A stretch of 64,000 bases of DNA from Trichostrongylus colubriformis (lineage: Eukaryota > Nematoda > Chromadorea > Rhabditida > Trichostrongylidae): positions 42,268,591 through 42,332,590 of the forward strand of contig OZ022258.1 of assembly GCA_963978905.1 (NCBI GenBank). The letters are read 5' to 3'. The notes beneath the pieces were generated by a model, which saw only the letters and a list, made by a program, of their open reading frames with translations, had not been told where the DNA came from and did not search any database. Of this stretch, positions 36,541 to 48,500 are shown in pieces; the stretch's first letter is position 1; each line of letters begins with the position of its first letter. The translations under genes were made by a program, and so were the position numbers.

Positions 36541-38149
36541 GGCAGCCATTAGAGAAACCAGGCAGCCAATAGATTGGTGTAAGGAACTATTACTATTACT
36601 TGCCCGAAAATGGCTTACATTACCTTGAAAGGTTGAGTTTTAGTCACTCACACGCATTCAAAAATGCTCCCATTCACCACTGGGAAGCTACCGCGCTCCG
36701 TCGCTATCGCCACGTCACCGTTATTTGCGACACGGCAATATTTCTAACTTTTCTGTCTTTGTTTTTTTTCATCCCTCATCCCTGCCGTCTAACTCAAAGA
36801 CTTTTAATCACTCTCCCCTTTATCAGTGGACGAGCACATGACCCTTAGTTGGCGACGCTTTCATTTCGAATTTTTTATAAGTATCGTATATTAGTATATT
36901 TTATATATATTATGTATACAGTATAGTATATTTTTATAAGTATTGAATTTGGTTAGGCTCTCGTTCTTCTTTTTGTTACGAGTTTGGCCTCAGTTTTTGT
37001 TTAACGTAGGATCTCAATTTCCTTAATGAATAGCATTGACTGAGTAGAAACCACAGAAATAGCGGGTCGTAAGAAGGGGGCATCGTATGGAGGCCCTCTT
37101 CTGTGGAGAAGGGCATTTTCCGGAAATTTCCGTCGACGCTTGACCCTGCTGCTTCATGGGAGCCCTGCAAGGATGTAAGTAAGTGAATTCTGAAAACAGT
37201 GAATACATGCTCTCTGGAAACAAACCTTCTACTTCAGAAGAGATAATGGGTGGCGAAACTCGCATTGAAAAAAACGCGGCTTGAGGTCTTGTCACGCCCC
37301 GCCGCACCGTGTATCGTCTTGCAGTCCTGCAGCCGGACCATTTGCCGGCGAGGGCGGGGGAAAATTCGACTGATTAGCCCCCCACCCGTCTGCAGTCTGC
37401 CGTCAGCTAGTGACGCAGAGGAGTGCGTGAGTTAAGGGGGTTTTGGGGTTACTATTTTTGAATTTTTGCCGTTTCGTCTCGTTCTTTCTCCACTATAACA
37501 TTGCTGAGCACCCCTACTTTCATATACCACACTCTGCCAAATTTACTCCTTCCACTGCATTTTAGTCACGATCCTGATTCCTTCCGTCGTTGCACATGAT
37601 GTCGTACAATAAGTGCGACATTACGGCGAAAGCAAAACGCAGGTTACTGTTGATGAAAGTCTTTTTCTTTTCCATTGGTCGAAAGATGTTTACCAGGATC
37701 ATAAGTGATATGTAGTTATGGATTCTCTGATCTTTATGTTTTTGAAATTGCTCTATGATGTATTCACCTCTCTCGTAAAACTGGTTCACACTTTTGTTTG
37801 TTAAAACTTCATTTTCATCAGATCATCAATCACCCGTGAGTGCATAATAAATAAGTAAATAAATCATATTAAAAGGTATTAGAACAAACCAAGGGAAGCA
37901 AGATGTCAATGTGACCTAAAGAAAGCGGTGGCTGTCAAACAAGATCAATTTTAGAAAGTCAATGAGTTTTCCCTGCGCATTAGCCGATGCAAGGTGCAAG
38001 TTCACATCATTCGCATTAACAAAAGGGTCCGTACAGACACTTCTTTTTAGGGGTTCGTATTTTATAAAAGTGCTACGCATCGTAAGGTTCGCCTCGCAAG
38101 AGGATGTACTCGTCTGAACTGATTGGTCTTCATTTGTTGGGTCATTCCA
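36541..38149. other. Repeat-rich stretch without a gene
   Basis: 36740-36990 matches 16150-16360 (see there) and carries an AT microsatellite (about 36878-36940). 37195-37440 resembles 63120-63370 (CTTCTACTTCAGAA, AAAAACGCGGCTTGAGGTCTT, GGCGAGGGCGGG, CTAGTGACGCAGAGGA). The rest is unrecognised. Confidence 0.55.
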
Positions 38150-38990
38150 TAAGTAGTAACGTTTTTAAAGAAAAATTTTTCCTATAAAATTACAAGTTGG
38201 TGCAGCATGTGATCTATCATTTAGGGAAGTTTTCTGCTCTACAAGAACGGATGATCAGTTTCTGAGCCGACGAATATCAACCCATCTTTGTCCTGTACTT
38301 AGCCTCGACCTCTTCTGCAATTTCCAATATCTGGTTGATTGAGAAGTCGCGTCCTTTTTTTCTGAATTCCTTTATCCGAAAGCACTCATGCTTATACACA
38401 ATAAAGTTTTTCCTCTCAATTCCATTGCTCAGCATTACTTTATAAACCATTCGGAAAGATTTTTCTGCTCTATCATGCAAATGTCTTTCTGTTCTGACTG
38501 TGATTCATATTGAATTTTGAAACTGTATGATATCGGTCTGGTTGACATTATTGAGCAATTTATTTTTCACAAGTATTTCACCAGAAACTCGAGAAATCCG
38601 GTCAGTAATGTCTCTCCGTTCCTGCATACCACCTCTTCTCAACATTTCATCACTCTTTTAACTGAATGGGTGAGAAAATTTTCTTGCCTTTGTTCGAAGC
38701 GATTGTCAAAATCACCGAGTTGTGGCGGAAAAGCTAAATGTGGAGAGATAGTAACGTGACTTTTCAAGCAACTACTTGGTGGAACTTGCAGGAGATGTCG
38801 GGGCTAAGTACGGAACACATGATTGGTGAATTTCCCTGAAGAAAAATATAGGTTTCAATTAATTGCCGGTTCGGATACTTTTTGTCAACTGAACAAATCA
38901 CTTCGCTAGCCCGAATTTCGGCCCCATTCTGAAGCACACAAAAGCTGAACAGTAGAGCAGAAAAAATTTTTCCGAAAGATACATGCATGC
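38150..38990 (-). repeat. Coding-like dispersed repeat, copy 1
   Basis: The minus strand carries a 67-codon frame (38277-38480, MHDRAEKSFRMVYKVMLSNG...) with many Lys/Glu codons. Upstream in another frame is a 46-codon stretch starting MLRRGGMQER. The same sequence, diverged, occurs on the plus strand at 40200-40700 (AAGAGTGGTGAAATGTTAAG..., TTGCAGAAGAGGTCGGGCC). A third, inverted piece lies at 40030-40190 and a fourth at 38760-38990. I do not recognise the protein; it could be a fragment of a mobile-element gene. Confidence 0.6.
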
Positions 38991-39120
38991 TGAAAAAAAT
39001 TGTAATTTTATAGAAAAACTTTGTTTGGAAAAAACACTAATTATGGGATGATCCAATAGCGCCTTCCCTCTCACGTGGCAGATGATAGCTGTCGACATTT
39101 GAATTTCTTTTTGTACGTAT

Positions 39121-39292
39121 AGTCCATTTCGAAAAAACTGATTGGGCGTGTTCCATGGATTTGGGTGAATGGCGAGAGCGAGAGTACGTGGCGAGAGTGA
39201 GAGTGTGTGGCGGGGTGAGAGAATTGAGAGAGTTTGATACACGTTCATACAAGTCTGTAGGACACGCCCAATCAGTTTTTCTGAAATGGACT
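39121..39292. mobile_element. Short MITE with 32-bp inverted ends
   Basis: AGTCCATTTCGAAAAAACTG at 39121 is mirrored by ...CAGTTTTTCTGAAATGGACT ending at 39292, with 30 of 32 bases matching. The 172-bp element has a core of repeated GGCGAGAGYGAGAG units. The related element at 45818-45986 has the same design. Confidence 0.9.
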
Positions 39293-39551
39293 GTAATGGA
39301 TTTCTGAAGTTTTCATCTACACCTGTTACGTTCTACAGCATAACAGTTAAGTGATCCTTTATCCTGTGACAGTGATGCAAACAAGATCAATAGGCATACA
39401 TAAACAAATAATTTCAAGCGACAAAATGAGAGTTGAACTGTGTACATGTGAGATTACTTAAAAATAAGGAAGTTATAAAAGTAAGAAGTAAAGGATGGAG
39501 AATCTATCGAATCTGTTCCTTTCTAATGTTGCATGAATCTAAGGATGTGAC

Positions 39552-42500
39552 TTAGATTTCCTTTTGTGTGAGTTTACTGTATTCGTTGATTTCAACACGA
39601 TCTATGTGAGAAGTAATCTGAAAGTAATAGCTCAAATAAATGGAAATTTGTAAAAAAAAAAAAAACGAAAAGTGGTAATCTGGAAGTGAAAGCTGAAATA
39701 AATGGAAAACGTTAAAAAAGGGAAGGGGTGAACAAAACTTTACCCTGGTCGTGAAATCGTAATCGGCTGGCGTTTCAAAGTAATCACCGTCCGCATAAAT
39801 TTCCGTATGGCGTACTTGGTTGAACGCTTTCAATTTCAGGATGAAACCTGAAGATCGAGAATTATGACTGGATAAGGTCTACTATTAGTGGAGGCATTGA
39901 GCAGCAGTCGAAATATCTGTGATCGCGTCTTATCTTTTCAGAAATCCTGCTTTTCGAAAGAAGAAAACACCACCGCCTGAGTAGGGGTGACGTGCAAGTG
40001 TTTCGATAGGTCAGGTCATCAGTGCTGCGTGCTGGACAATTCACTATGGGAACGACGAAACTATGCTCTCATGACCATAACTTTGACGTCAGTCATGTGT
40101 TTACTTAGCCCCGATCTCTCCTGTAAGTTCCACCGATTTGTTGCTAGAAAAGTCACGTCGCTCTTTTCCTGAATTTGGTTTTGCTACCACATCTCGTTGA
40201 TTCGTTGAATAAGGAAAAATATTTTCTCAACCAGTCCGTTGAAAGAGTGGTGAAATGTTAAGGAGAGGCAGTGAGCAGGGACGGGCAAACATTATTTGCC
40301 GCATTCCTCGACTTTCTGTTGCAAGATTAAAGTGCAATAATGTCAACTGGGCCGATATTACACAGTTTTAAATTAAAATCCAGTGTGAATCATAGCCGAA
40401 ACAAAAACCAAACTTATTTTTGATGGAGCAGAGAAATCCTTTTGGATGCTTTACAACGCTAAGCAAAGGAGTGAAAAGGAAAATTTCATTCTAGATAAAC
40501 GCGGAGTCTCCTTAATCAGCCATGTATTGGAACTTGCAGAAGAGGTCGGGCCAAGTACGGGACATATGATTGGTTGTTTTTCCTAAAGTGAAATATAGTG
40601 TTTTGAATAATTACCAGAGTGGTCAATTTTTGTCGGCTGGAACCACCCATTTACCAGCCTGAATATCGACCCTATTGTGACGGACAGAGGAACTAGGCAT
40701 GCCATTTTGTAGAAGAGAAAATTTCTTCCGAATGATATACGACTTACTGCACAAGCTTGTACTTTACAGATTAATTCCTACTTCAAGGACGTTGAGTTAT
40801 GGGCAAAAGCATCGGTGTCGGACAGTCTCGAACCCGCACTTCATGCTTTCCGGGCATATGTGATGCTGACTCAAATCTTCAATTAGCCATTAATTTAGTA
40901 TTAGAATGGGCTAAGGTCAACAATCTTTCGATTTCCACTGATAAAACACAAATGATGTGCATAGGTAAACGAATTCGGCACCCACAGTATCATCTTGGAG
41001 ATGGGAATCTCAAAATTGTGTCTGAAGTGCGAGATCTTGGATTTCTCTATGATAGAAATCTTGATTTCTCCGGACACTACAAATCACTGGTAGCTAAAGG
41101 TCTTCGTAGAACATTCAATATTTATAGAGTTCTCCGTACCAAAAACCCCGCAATTCTGCTGCGAGCATATAAAACATACGTTCGTCCTATCTTAGAGTGT
41201 GGTTCTACAGTTTACTCTCCTTATAAGAAGAAGGATATTTTTGCCCTTGAGGGTGTTCAAAATAGCTTTACCCGTAAGCTAATGCTCCGCTGCCTTCATG
41301 CCAACTACAAGGACATACCAAATGGAATTGAAAGAAACAAGATATTTGGGTTAAAATCTTTGGCTAATAGGAGAAAGAGTTTCGACCTTCTTATGGCGTA
41401 TAAGATCTATCATGGTATGGTCCATTTGGACACTTCCAAATTTTTCATAGTCGTAAATTCCAATACGAGGGGAGCATCAGTGAAAATTTCTAACACAACA
41501 GCTCGTTCACAGGTCAGGTCAAAGTTTTTCTCAGATAGGGTGCGCACCTCTTTTAATTCTTTCTTGCGATCTAATGACATCTCAATGAAGTATGGTGTCT
41601 TCAAAAGGACAGCAGAAAAATTTATAAAATCTATATAATTTTATAGTTATGAAACCAGTTTGTTGTTGTTGTTATTACCACTTCGTTTCTTTAGGCATTT
41701 TATTGGTATATGTGTTTTACCTGTTCTCAACACATGCAATATGGCATGTCCATCAATAAATAAATGTGCTAATCCATTACACTACCGAGACCCCCTTCAG
41801 CTTCACGGTTCAATGCCGATACTGGTCAACCTGCTCAACACGTTATGCGTGTGAGTCCTGATAAGCTATGGTAATATACCTTTCAGAAGCTGAGGTAAGG
41901 TGAAAGGGGTGTCGGTAGTGTAATGGATTAACACATATGCCCGGAAAGTGTGGGGAACGGGTCTAGTCCTGTCCGAACCGAAGCTTTTGCTCATAACTTA
42001 GCATCCTTGAAGTAACTTTCGCACCGTGGGCTGCAGCGATAATTAGCAACTACCAAAAATCAGAAATAGAGAAACTCTTGTTTGCAAAAAGCGACATTAC
42101 TTATGGAATGCTCCAGTAATTCTCTCACTTACCAGTAATGAGCCCAGAAACGAGAGAACATATAAGCACCAAGCCGAGGCCGATCAGCTGGTTGACGGCC
42201 TGTGACGCGGCTGATATGCCTTCCTGGTTGGTGTCACTCCTCATAGCAGGATAGATAACGTTCAAGCTGAAAGTAGCGAGTTTGCTGTCGAGATCTAACT
42301 TTAATCAGTTTTACTTCGAGTGAATGGGATGCAGGAGTTCCGGAGAACACCAAGATGAAAAAAGTGTGCCAGCCAGCAGGCAGAGGTAAAGGGCGGATGG
42401 TGAGGAAATGGAAGAAATCATTGGATAAAGAGAGGCAGGAAGCCGTTCGAGAAATAATAAGGTGTCTTGAAAGTTTTGAGAAAATTTTGTTCTTCATACT

Positions 42501-45500
42501 TAAAAGCATGTTGCGCGTGAATGCGACGAAGCAGAACCATGAAACAAGTTGTTGGAAAAGGGCACTGTTGAGGGATTGTTGGTATAGCCGATCGGTATAC
42601 CAGTCCGCCGCGAAGTAAGCTATCGTGAACCGAACTAACGACCGACACGACCTCTGTTGGCGCCTTCTGCTTCTTTACTACCAAACTGCTCGCTCAGACA
42701 GCCAGGAAAAGATTAGTTGTGGTACTTATACAACAGTGAATTTTATCTAGCTTCTTGCATATTTGCCTTCACGAAACTCCTAGGAGCGGAGCTCTACGTT
42801 CCTATGACACCGACTTCGTTCTAGCCTTTACGATGAGAAATTCTTCCCAAAGTTGGAAGGAATGGAGAAGACGACTTTTTCTCCCCGTCCCACATTCAAC
42901 ATTCTAAGAAGAAGTCGCCTTTGTGCAGCTCTAACTGAGGTTATCGAAACCTCCGTAATCGAACACGAGCGTCGAGGGGGAGTGGGGATGTGTGCCAGCG
43001 TCTCCTCTACCGCAAGCAAACGACGACATGGGCAGAGTTCATCATCTCTTAGGAAGAGAAGTGCACATTACATGAAAGTCCAGAGAGGAAATCACGGTGG
43101 AATACCAATGCACAAGAAACCACAAAAACGAGGCGCTCCTCATGTCATAAGGGAAATGATCTCATTATCTTCAGCTTTATTAGGTATATATGCTCTGAGA
43201 TCCAACCCGAGGATGCTATTGTGTTTGCAATGGTTTCTGTGAACAACTGCGAGAAATCGTGTCCCCGCACCCCCTCCCCCATTTCACACCGGTTACGGGG
43301 AAGTTTCTGATTGTAGTGGGCAGTGCTCGACCACACCAGAGTAAAAGAATCAGAATCTTCAGGAGCTACAAGAGATGGATGGATGGAATCACCGTATTCT
43401 CTTCGAAGGAAGACATCGTAGCTTGAGAGGGGTTCTGTCTTAGTGAGGCACCTTACTTTTCGGTGATTTTCCGTTGAATGAACCGACTGAATTTTTACAA
43501 AACTATTCGGACACCCTAATATATGGTTAAGCATATTAGTAATACATATATTAGTAACGAGGTGAATCCCAACCTTTTGCCGTAATTAGCTGGATCGTAG
43601 GCGAGAACGAAGACGACTGAAAGAAGGGCAGCGAGTACACCTGGCATTCCATGCAGATTGTTAACTCCACAAGTGTCATGAATTGCAAGCTTTTTCGATA
43701 AAAACGGCTGGAAAGTCAAAGGTATGAGCGCTGAGCATGTTGTCACAGTACAATACACTAAGTGGAGTATAAAATTATGGATCTTACGTGATAAAATCAG
43801 TAATATGAATCACGATGGGAGCCTTGTTTCTTTTTATTGCAGCTTTGGTGACTCGTCTCATCCTGGGTTTACCGTAACGTGGTGAATTTATGGGCGTCAA
43901 CCATTATTAAGCTTCATCTATAGCTCACCAGGAATTGATCACGGCAAAATGTGTTTTTTGTTACCCATATATTTATGTTGTAATTGCCTGGGGGCTGCAT
44001 GCAATGTTCCACGCGAAAAAGTGAGAATACAGTTAAGATATAGCTCCCCAAATTATTGGCCGGGTGGGCGGGGCCTTCGATTGAAAGCCCCGTCCCGTCA
44101 TCCGCCGCCGCTGGGAACGGAGAGTGGGACTGTTTACGTAACTTTCCGTTCCTACAATGGGTCCCCGACCGCGGCGGACGACGGGCTGCACTTTTTCGGA
44201 GGCCCCGCCCACCCGGCCGAGACTTTGTGATGCTGTATCTTAGCCGGATTCTCACTTTTTCGCATGAAACTTTGCATGCGGCCCACATACAACATAAATA
44301 TATGGGTGACATGAAAACTCAATTTTCCGTGGACGATTCCTTCAAGTTAACACATCCGACAGTTCTGGCATTTGCTCATATATCCCAGTTCCTCCTATGG
44401 TTAGTGATTTGTTCACTTTTTTTTACAAAAATTCCATCAGAGAACTATTCAGAATTTTCGATCAACCAAATCTATTGCTATTTCACCTGAGGATAATGCT
44501 ATCAGTCAATGATACTCTAGTGCTGGGCCTTCGAGATCAACATGATTTATTATCTTACCCATAATCATCACAATTTCGAGGGAGCCCCATCGTATCTCAA
44601 CTGACGGTAGCGGTTTGAAGGATTTGAAATTAATTTTTTGATGTTAATGATGATTGATACAAGGGCAGGTAGAACATTCGAGCACGTTTTTCTTTAATAG
44701 GTGCAATGAGCAGATATAATCATTTTCAAAAATAACCAGCTCGGATTGTCATAGTCCAGCTGGAAAGGTGTAAAGATGTATTGGAACTTATCGCTTCGAC
44801 AAAAAACACTTATCACAACAGAATCATCAAACTTTTTATGCAACTCTTATTTCTCAAAATGAGTGAGTTTTTACCAAAGAAGTGACTAAAATTAGGATTA
44901 TCGCCTCATATATTTATGATCAGATTTGTTCCCGTTTATCCATCAAGTTTACTCCGAGTGAGCTTTGTCTAGGGCAGGAGACTATCATGAACCTGGTGAG
45001 TTATTTGAGACTCAGTCCTTGAGATGACGCTCCTTATAAGGCCTTTTCTATCATGACAGATATAATACAGAACTATACTATCGATTGGAAAGCTCTTGAC
45101 TTCAAAATCACCAACTCCTTGCAACCGATATCACACGGTACTGGCCATGAGTGGTGTGCAATAATTATGTACATACAGCTACAGCATTCCACACATTCAC
45201 TCGTGTTTTTATACTAACTCCTTGAACATTGATTTGGAATGAATCAGGTTTGTGTACTCAATCTCAACAGCTTCAGGCTTTGCTGATATTCCGAATATTC
45301 TTTCTACCTGTTTTTCTTTCTCAAGCAACTTACCGTAATGTATCTGAATCCGATTACAGAGATAAATCCGGCGAGCACACCGACAATGAGGGCATGGAGT
45401 GGGTGAAGCACCACATTAGCAATTGTTCCAATTGCCACACCACCGGCTAGAGTCGAGTTTGCGATGTGAACCATATCGAATTTCTTCTGAAATAGACGAT

Positions 45501-48500
45501 TTTCGTGAAGCGAGCTGATGTCGCTGCAGTTTATGGCAGTCCATCGCCACTCTTACGTGGTGATCGGTGGCCTGGGACATGAGGAACGTAGTGATAGTGC
45601 AGGCGACCAGTGATAGCACAGTGTTACAGACTGCTCGCTGCTGAGCATCTGCTGGTGAGGCAGCAGCGGCGTTGAATGACGGCCAGAACACCCACAAGAA
45701 GATGGCTCCTGAAAGGAGGTGATGCTATGCACATGTAGCTCGTTATGTTTACCTATTTTTACTTTTCCTTCTACTTGGTCATAAAATGAATGCAAGCTGG
45801 CATTCATGAATAATGAGTACACTAAACTTCGGAGAGCATGATAGGGCATGGCTTACGGACTTGGATGACAGTGTATGAAACTCTCTCACTCCGCCACACT
45901 CTTTTACTCTTGCCACGCACTCTCACTCTCGCCACTTACCCACGTCCGTAAGCCACGCCCTATCAGGCGCTCCGAAATGGAGTATACATCTTGTCATGGA
46001 TGGTCATTCAGTTCAATAAGCATCTCAACGCCAAGCCACGTCGAGGCATGGTGAAGGAGTTCTGAGGGAGTCGCATTCTTCGTTGGGAAGTAAGGAAATC
46101 GTACCATGAAACTTTCCTTGAGAAAGGAGTAGGTGGTCGTTGGAAATCCTCGACAACCACCTTTTAGTGAATACTTTGGCCCGTATAATCATCTCAACTG
46201 TAACCTTTCCCAAAGGGAGCTGCCTCGAATATAAGAGACAACAACGGAATCGACGACCGGATGGTCATATTTTCCAAAAAAAAAAAAAGTTCTCGACAAC
46301 CAGCTTGACTCTGCCCTTGACGGATTCTTCTGTTAATTACGTCCATCGCATGAGAGCAACTGATCAACTCACCAATCATGGCATAGATGTCGGAATGGTA
46401 AACTGAACCCTCATTGTCGTGGTCCCTTTGCTTGTCATTGGCGAAAGCTTTTGAGCATGCCAGACCAAAGTAGGCACCGAAAGCATGGACGACTATTGAG
46501 TCACCGACATCGTTAACCTGAAAAGCCGAAGGACAGTGACAGTGAAACCAATACTTGAAAACAGCAATTATCAGATTTATGGCTCTGATTCAAATGTTTT
46601 TATTTTTCCGACACTCTTTTCTATAATTTTCTTGCAGCTGTTGCTCATTCTAAGGAGGAATTCAGACAGTATTTCACAGACTATCTTCTAATTCCTGAAG
46701 ATTTAATCTGATTACATTCCAGTTCAGTCATCTTATCAGTGCCCAGAAGCTTTTTTCTGCAAGTTTTTTTTTCGCTGCAATCAGTCTTGTGTGGGTTTGG
46801 GTTTTTCTTCTTTTTCGAAATTGCCAAACTAGTGATAGATTTTAATTTTTTGAAAGATTAACTGTCCCAAAAGGACTCGACGTGTCCTCGTAGCTGGTGT
46901 GGGGAGGCAATGTGGGGGTAAACGACCAAAGCTCTAAAGAATATAAACTTGGTGAGACCTCAAACCGTTTAGCCCACAAATTGCTGGTTAGCAATCTATG
47001 ACAATGTCCACAACGCAAACAACTCATAAAAAAGTGACTTGTAAAAACTCTCTATCTGAGGAAATATGGATGTGCGACAGGACACCCGAGCTGAGGAGGT
47101 GGGGCGTTGGGAGTCGGTAGTCGCGTTACTCACCTGGGGACGGTTTTCAATACCCATGGAGCTTTGAATAGGAACCTAGGCACATCGATAGAGTTCCGAA
47201 CGCTGATTGCGAATATGAAAACCAAAGTGCATAAACGCGGTTAATGGGTCAGGAGGGGTCAAATATTAGGTTGGTGAAAAAGTCCTGGGACACCAATTCC
47301 AAAAAAAGTTGAAATTTGAGAAAAGATCCGTGGGCAGATCGACGTTATAGATCAATAGCCACACGATCGTAGATGACACTGAACTAACGAAAGGTTATTT
47401 CAACTTGGGTGCCCCACGAACTGAGCGATTCAGACCGGTCATCGAGGTTGAGCATCGCTCAGTCTCTCCTCTTTCGATTCCGGATCAAGGACTTTCGGGA
47501 AGAGTCGTTACAAGGGATGGATCCTGGGTCTTCTACGCGTATCATAGCAGGAAAGCTCAGTGGCTTCCCCAAGGAGAAGCGGCTCCGACTCAATCAGAGC
47601 CAGACACCCATCAAAAGAAGGTGATGCTGTGCTGTTGGTGGGACTCACAGGGAATGCTCTTCCACGAATTTCTCGAAAGTGGTACCACAGTAACCGCAAG
47701 CATCTACTCTAATCAGCTGCAGAAGTTGAGCAAGGCAATGCAACAAAAGCGGCCAGGACGGAACAAAGTTTACTTTCTTCGTGACAACGCACGCCCTCAT
47801 GTTGCAAGAATGTCTCGGGAGAAGTCGGAGGAGCTTGGATGAGAAGTACTGCATCACCCTCCATATTCGCTCGACCTTGCCCCGAATATCACCTATTTAG
47901 GGCCCTCAAACAAAATCTCAGAGATAAGGAATTTAATGACCAAGCTCAACTTGAATCGGAGGTGACTCGCTTCTTCGACTCACAACCAGCGTCCTTCTGG
48001 AGGAAAGGCATTCGTGATCTGCCCAAGAAATGGCAAAGGGTTATCGATGCAAAAGGTGATTACTTTGTGATTTGAAATGACGTCGAAATAAAGTTTTTAA
48101 AATTGAAGAAAAGTTCGCAGTGTCCCAGGACTTTCTCACCAACCTATTATTGCCTGCACCAACTGATCAACGCGATATCGCTCTCGGCATTGCAAAAGCC
48201 TTAGCGGCTCGATGATAGTGCTCTTATTTGCCATGTGAGAGGTGAAAGATTTTATCCCCGCTGAAGCCCTACCTTCTGCATTTTGTGTTTTACGTTCAAT
48301 GACTGCTTCTACTGCATTTTTTGACATTTCTTTGCCTTTCACTTTTACCCAAAATGAACAGGCTCATAAACACAAAATAAAGTCTCGTATTCTTAATAGT
48401 AAAAATATAAAGACCCATGGAAAGTTGTACCAATATCAAAACGAGGGTGATATCCACAACAGAACTATGTCAACACCTTTTTCGTGAGGATCACGACTTC

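Noticed and set aside
40799..40862. N-terminal 21 codons of the CR1-like frame
   Set aside because: They are translated from the split SINE and not from the retrotransposon.
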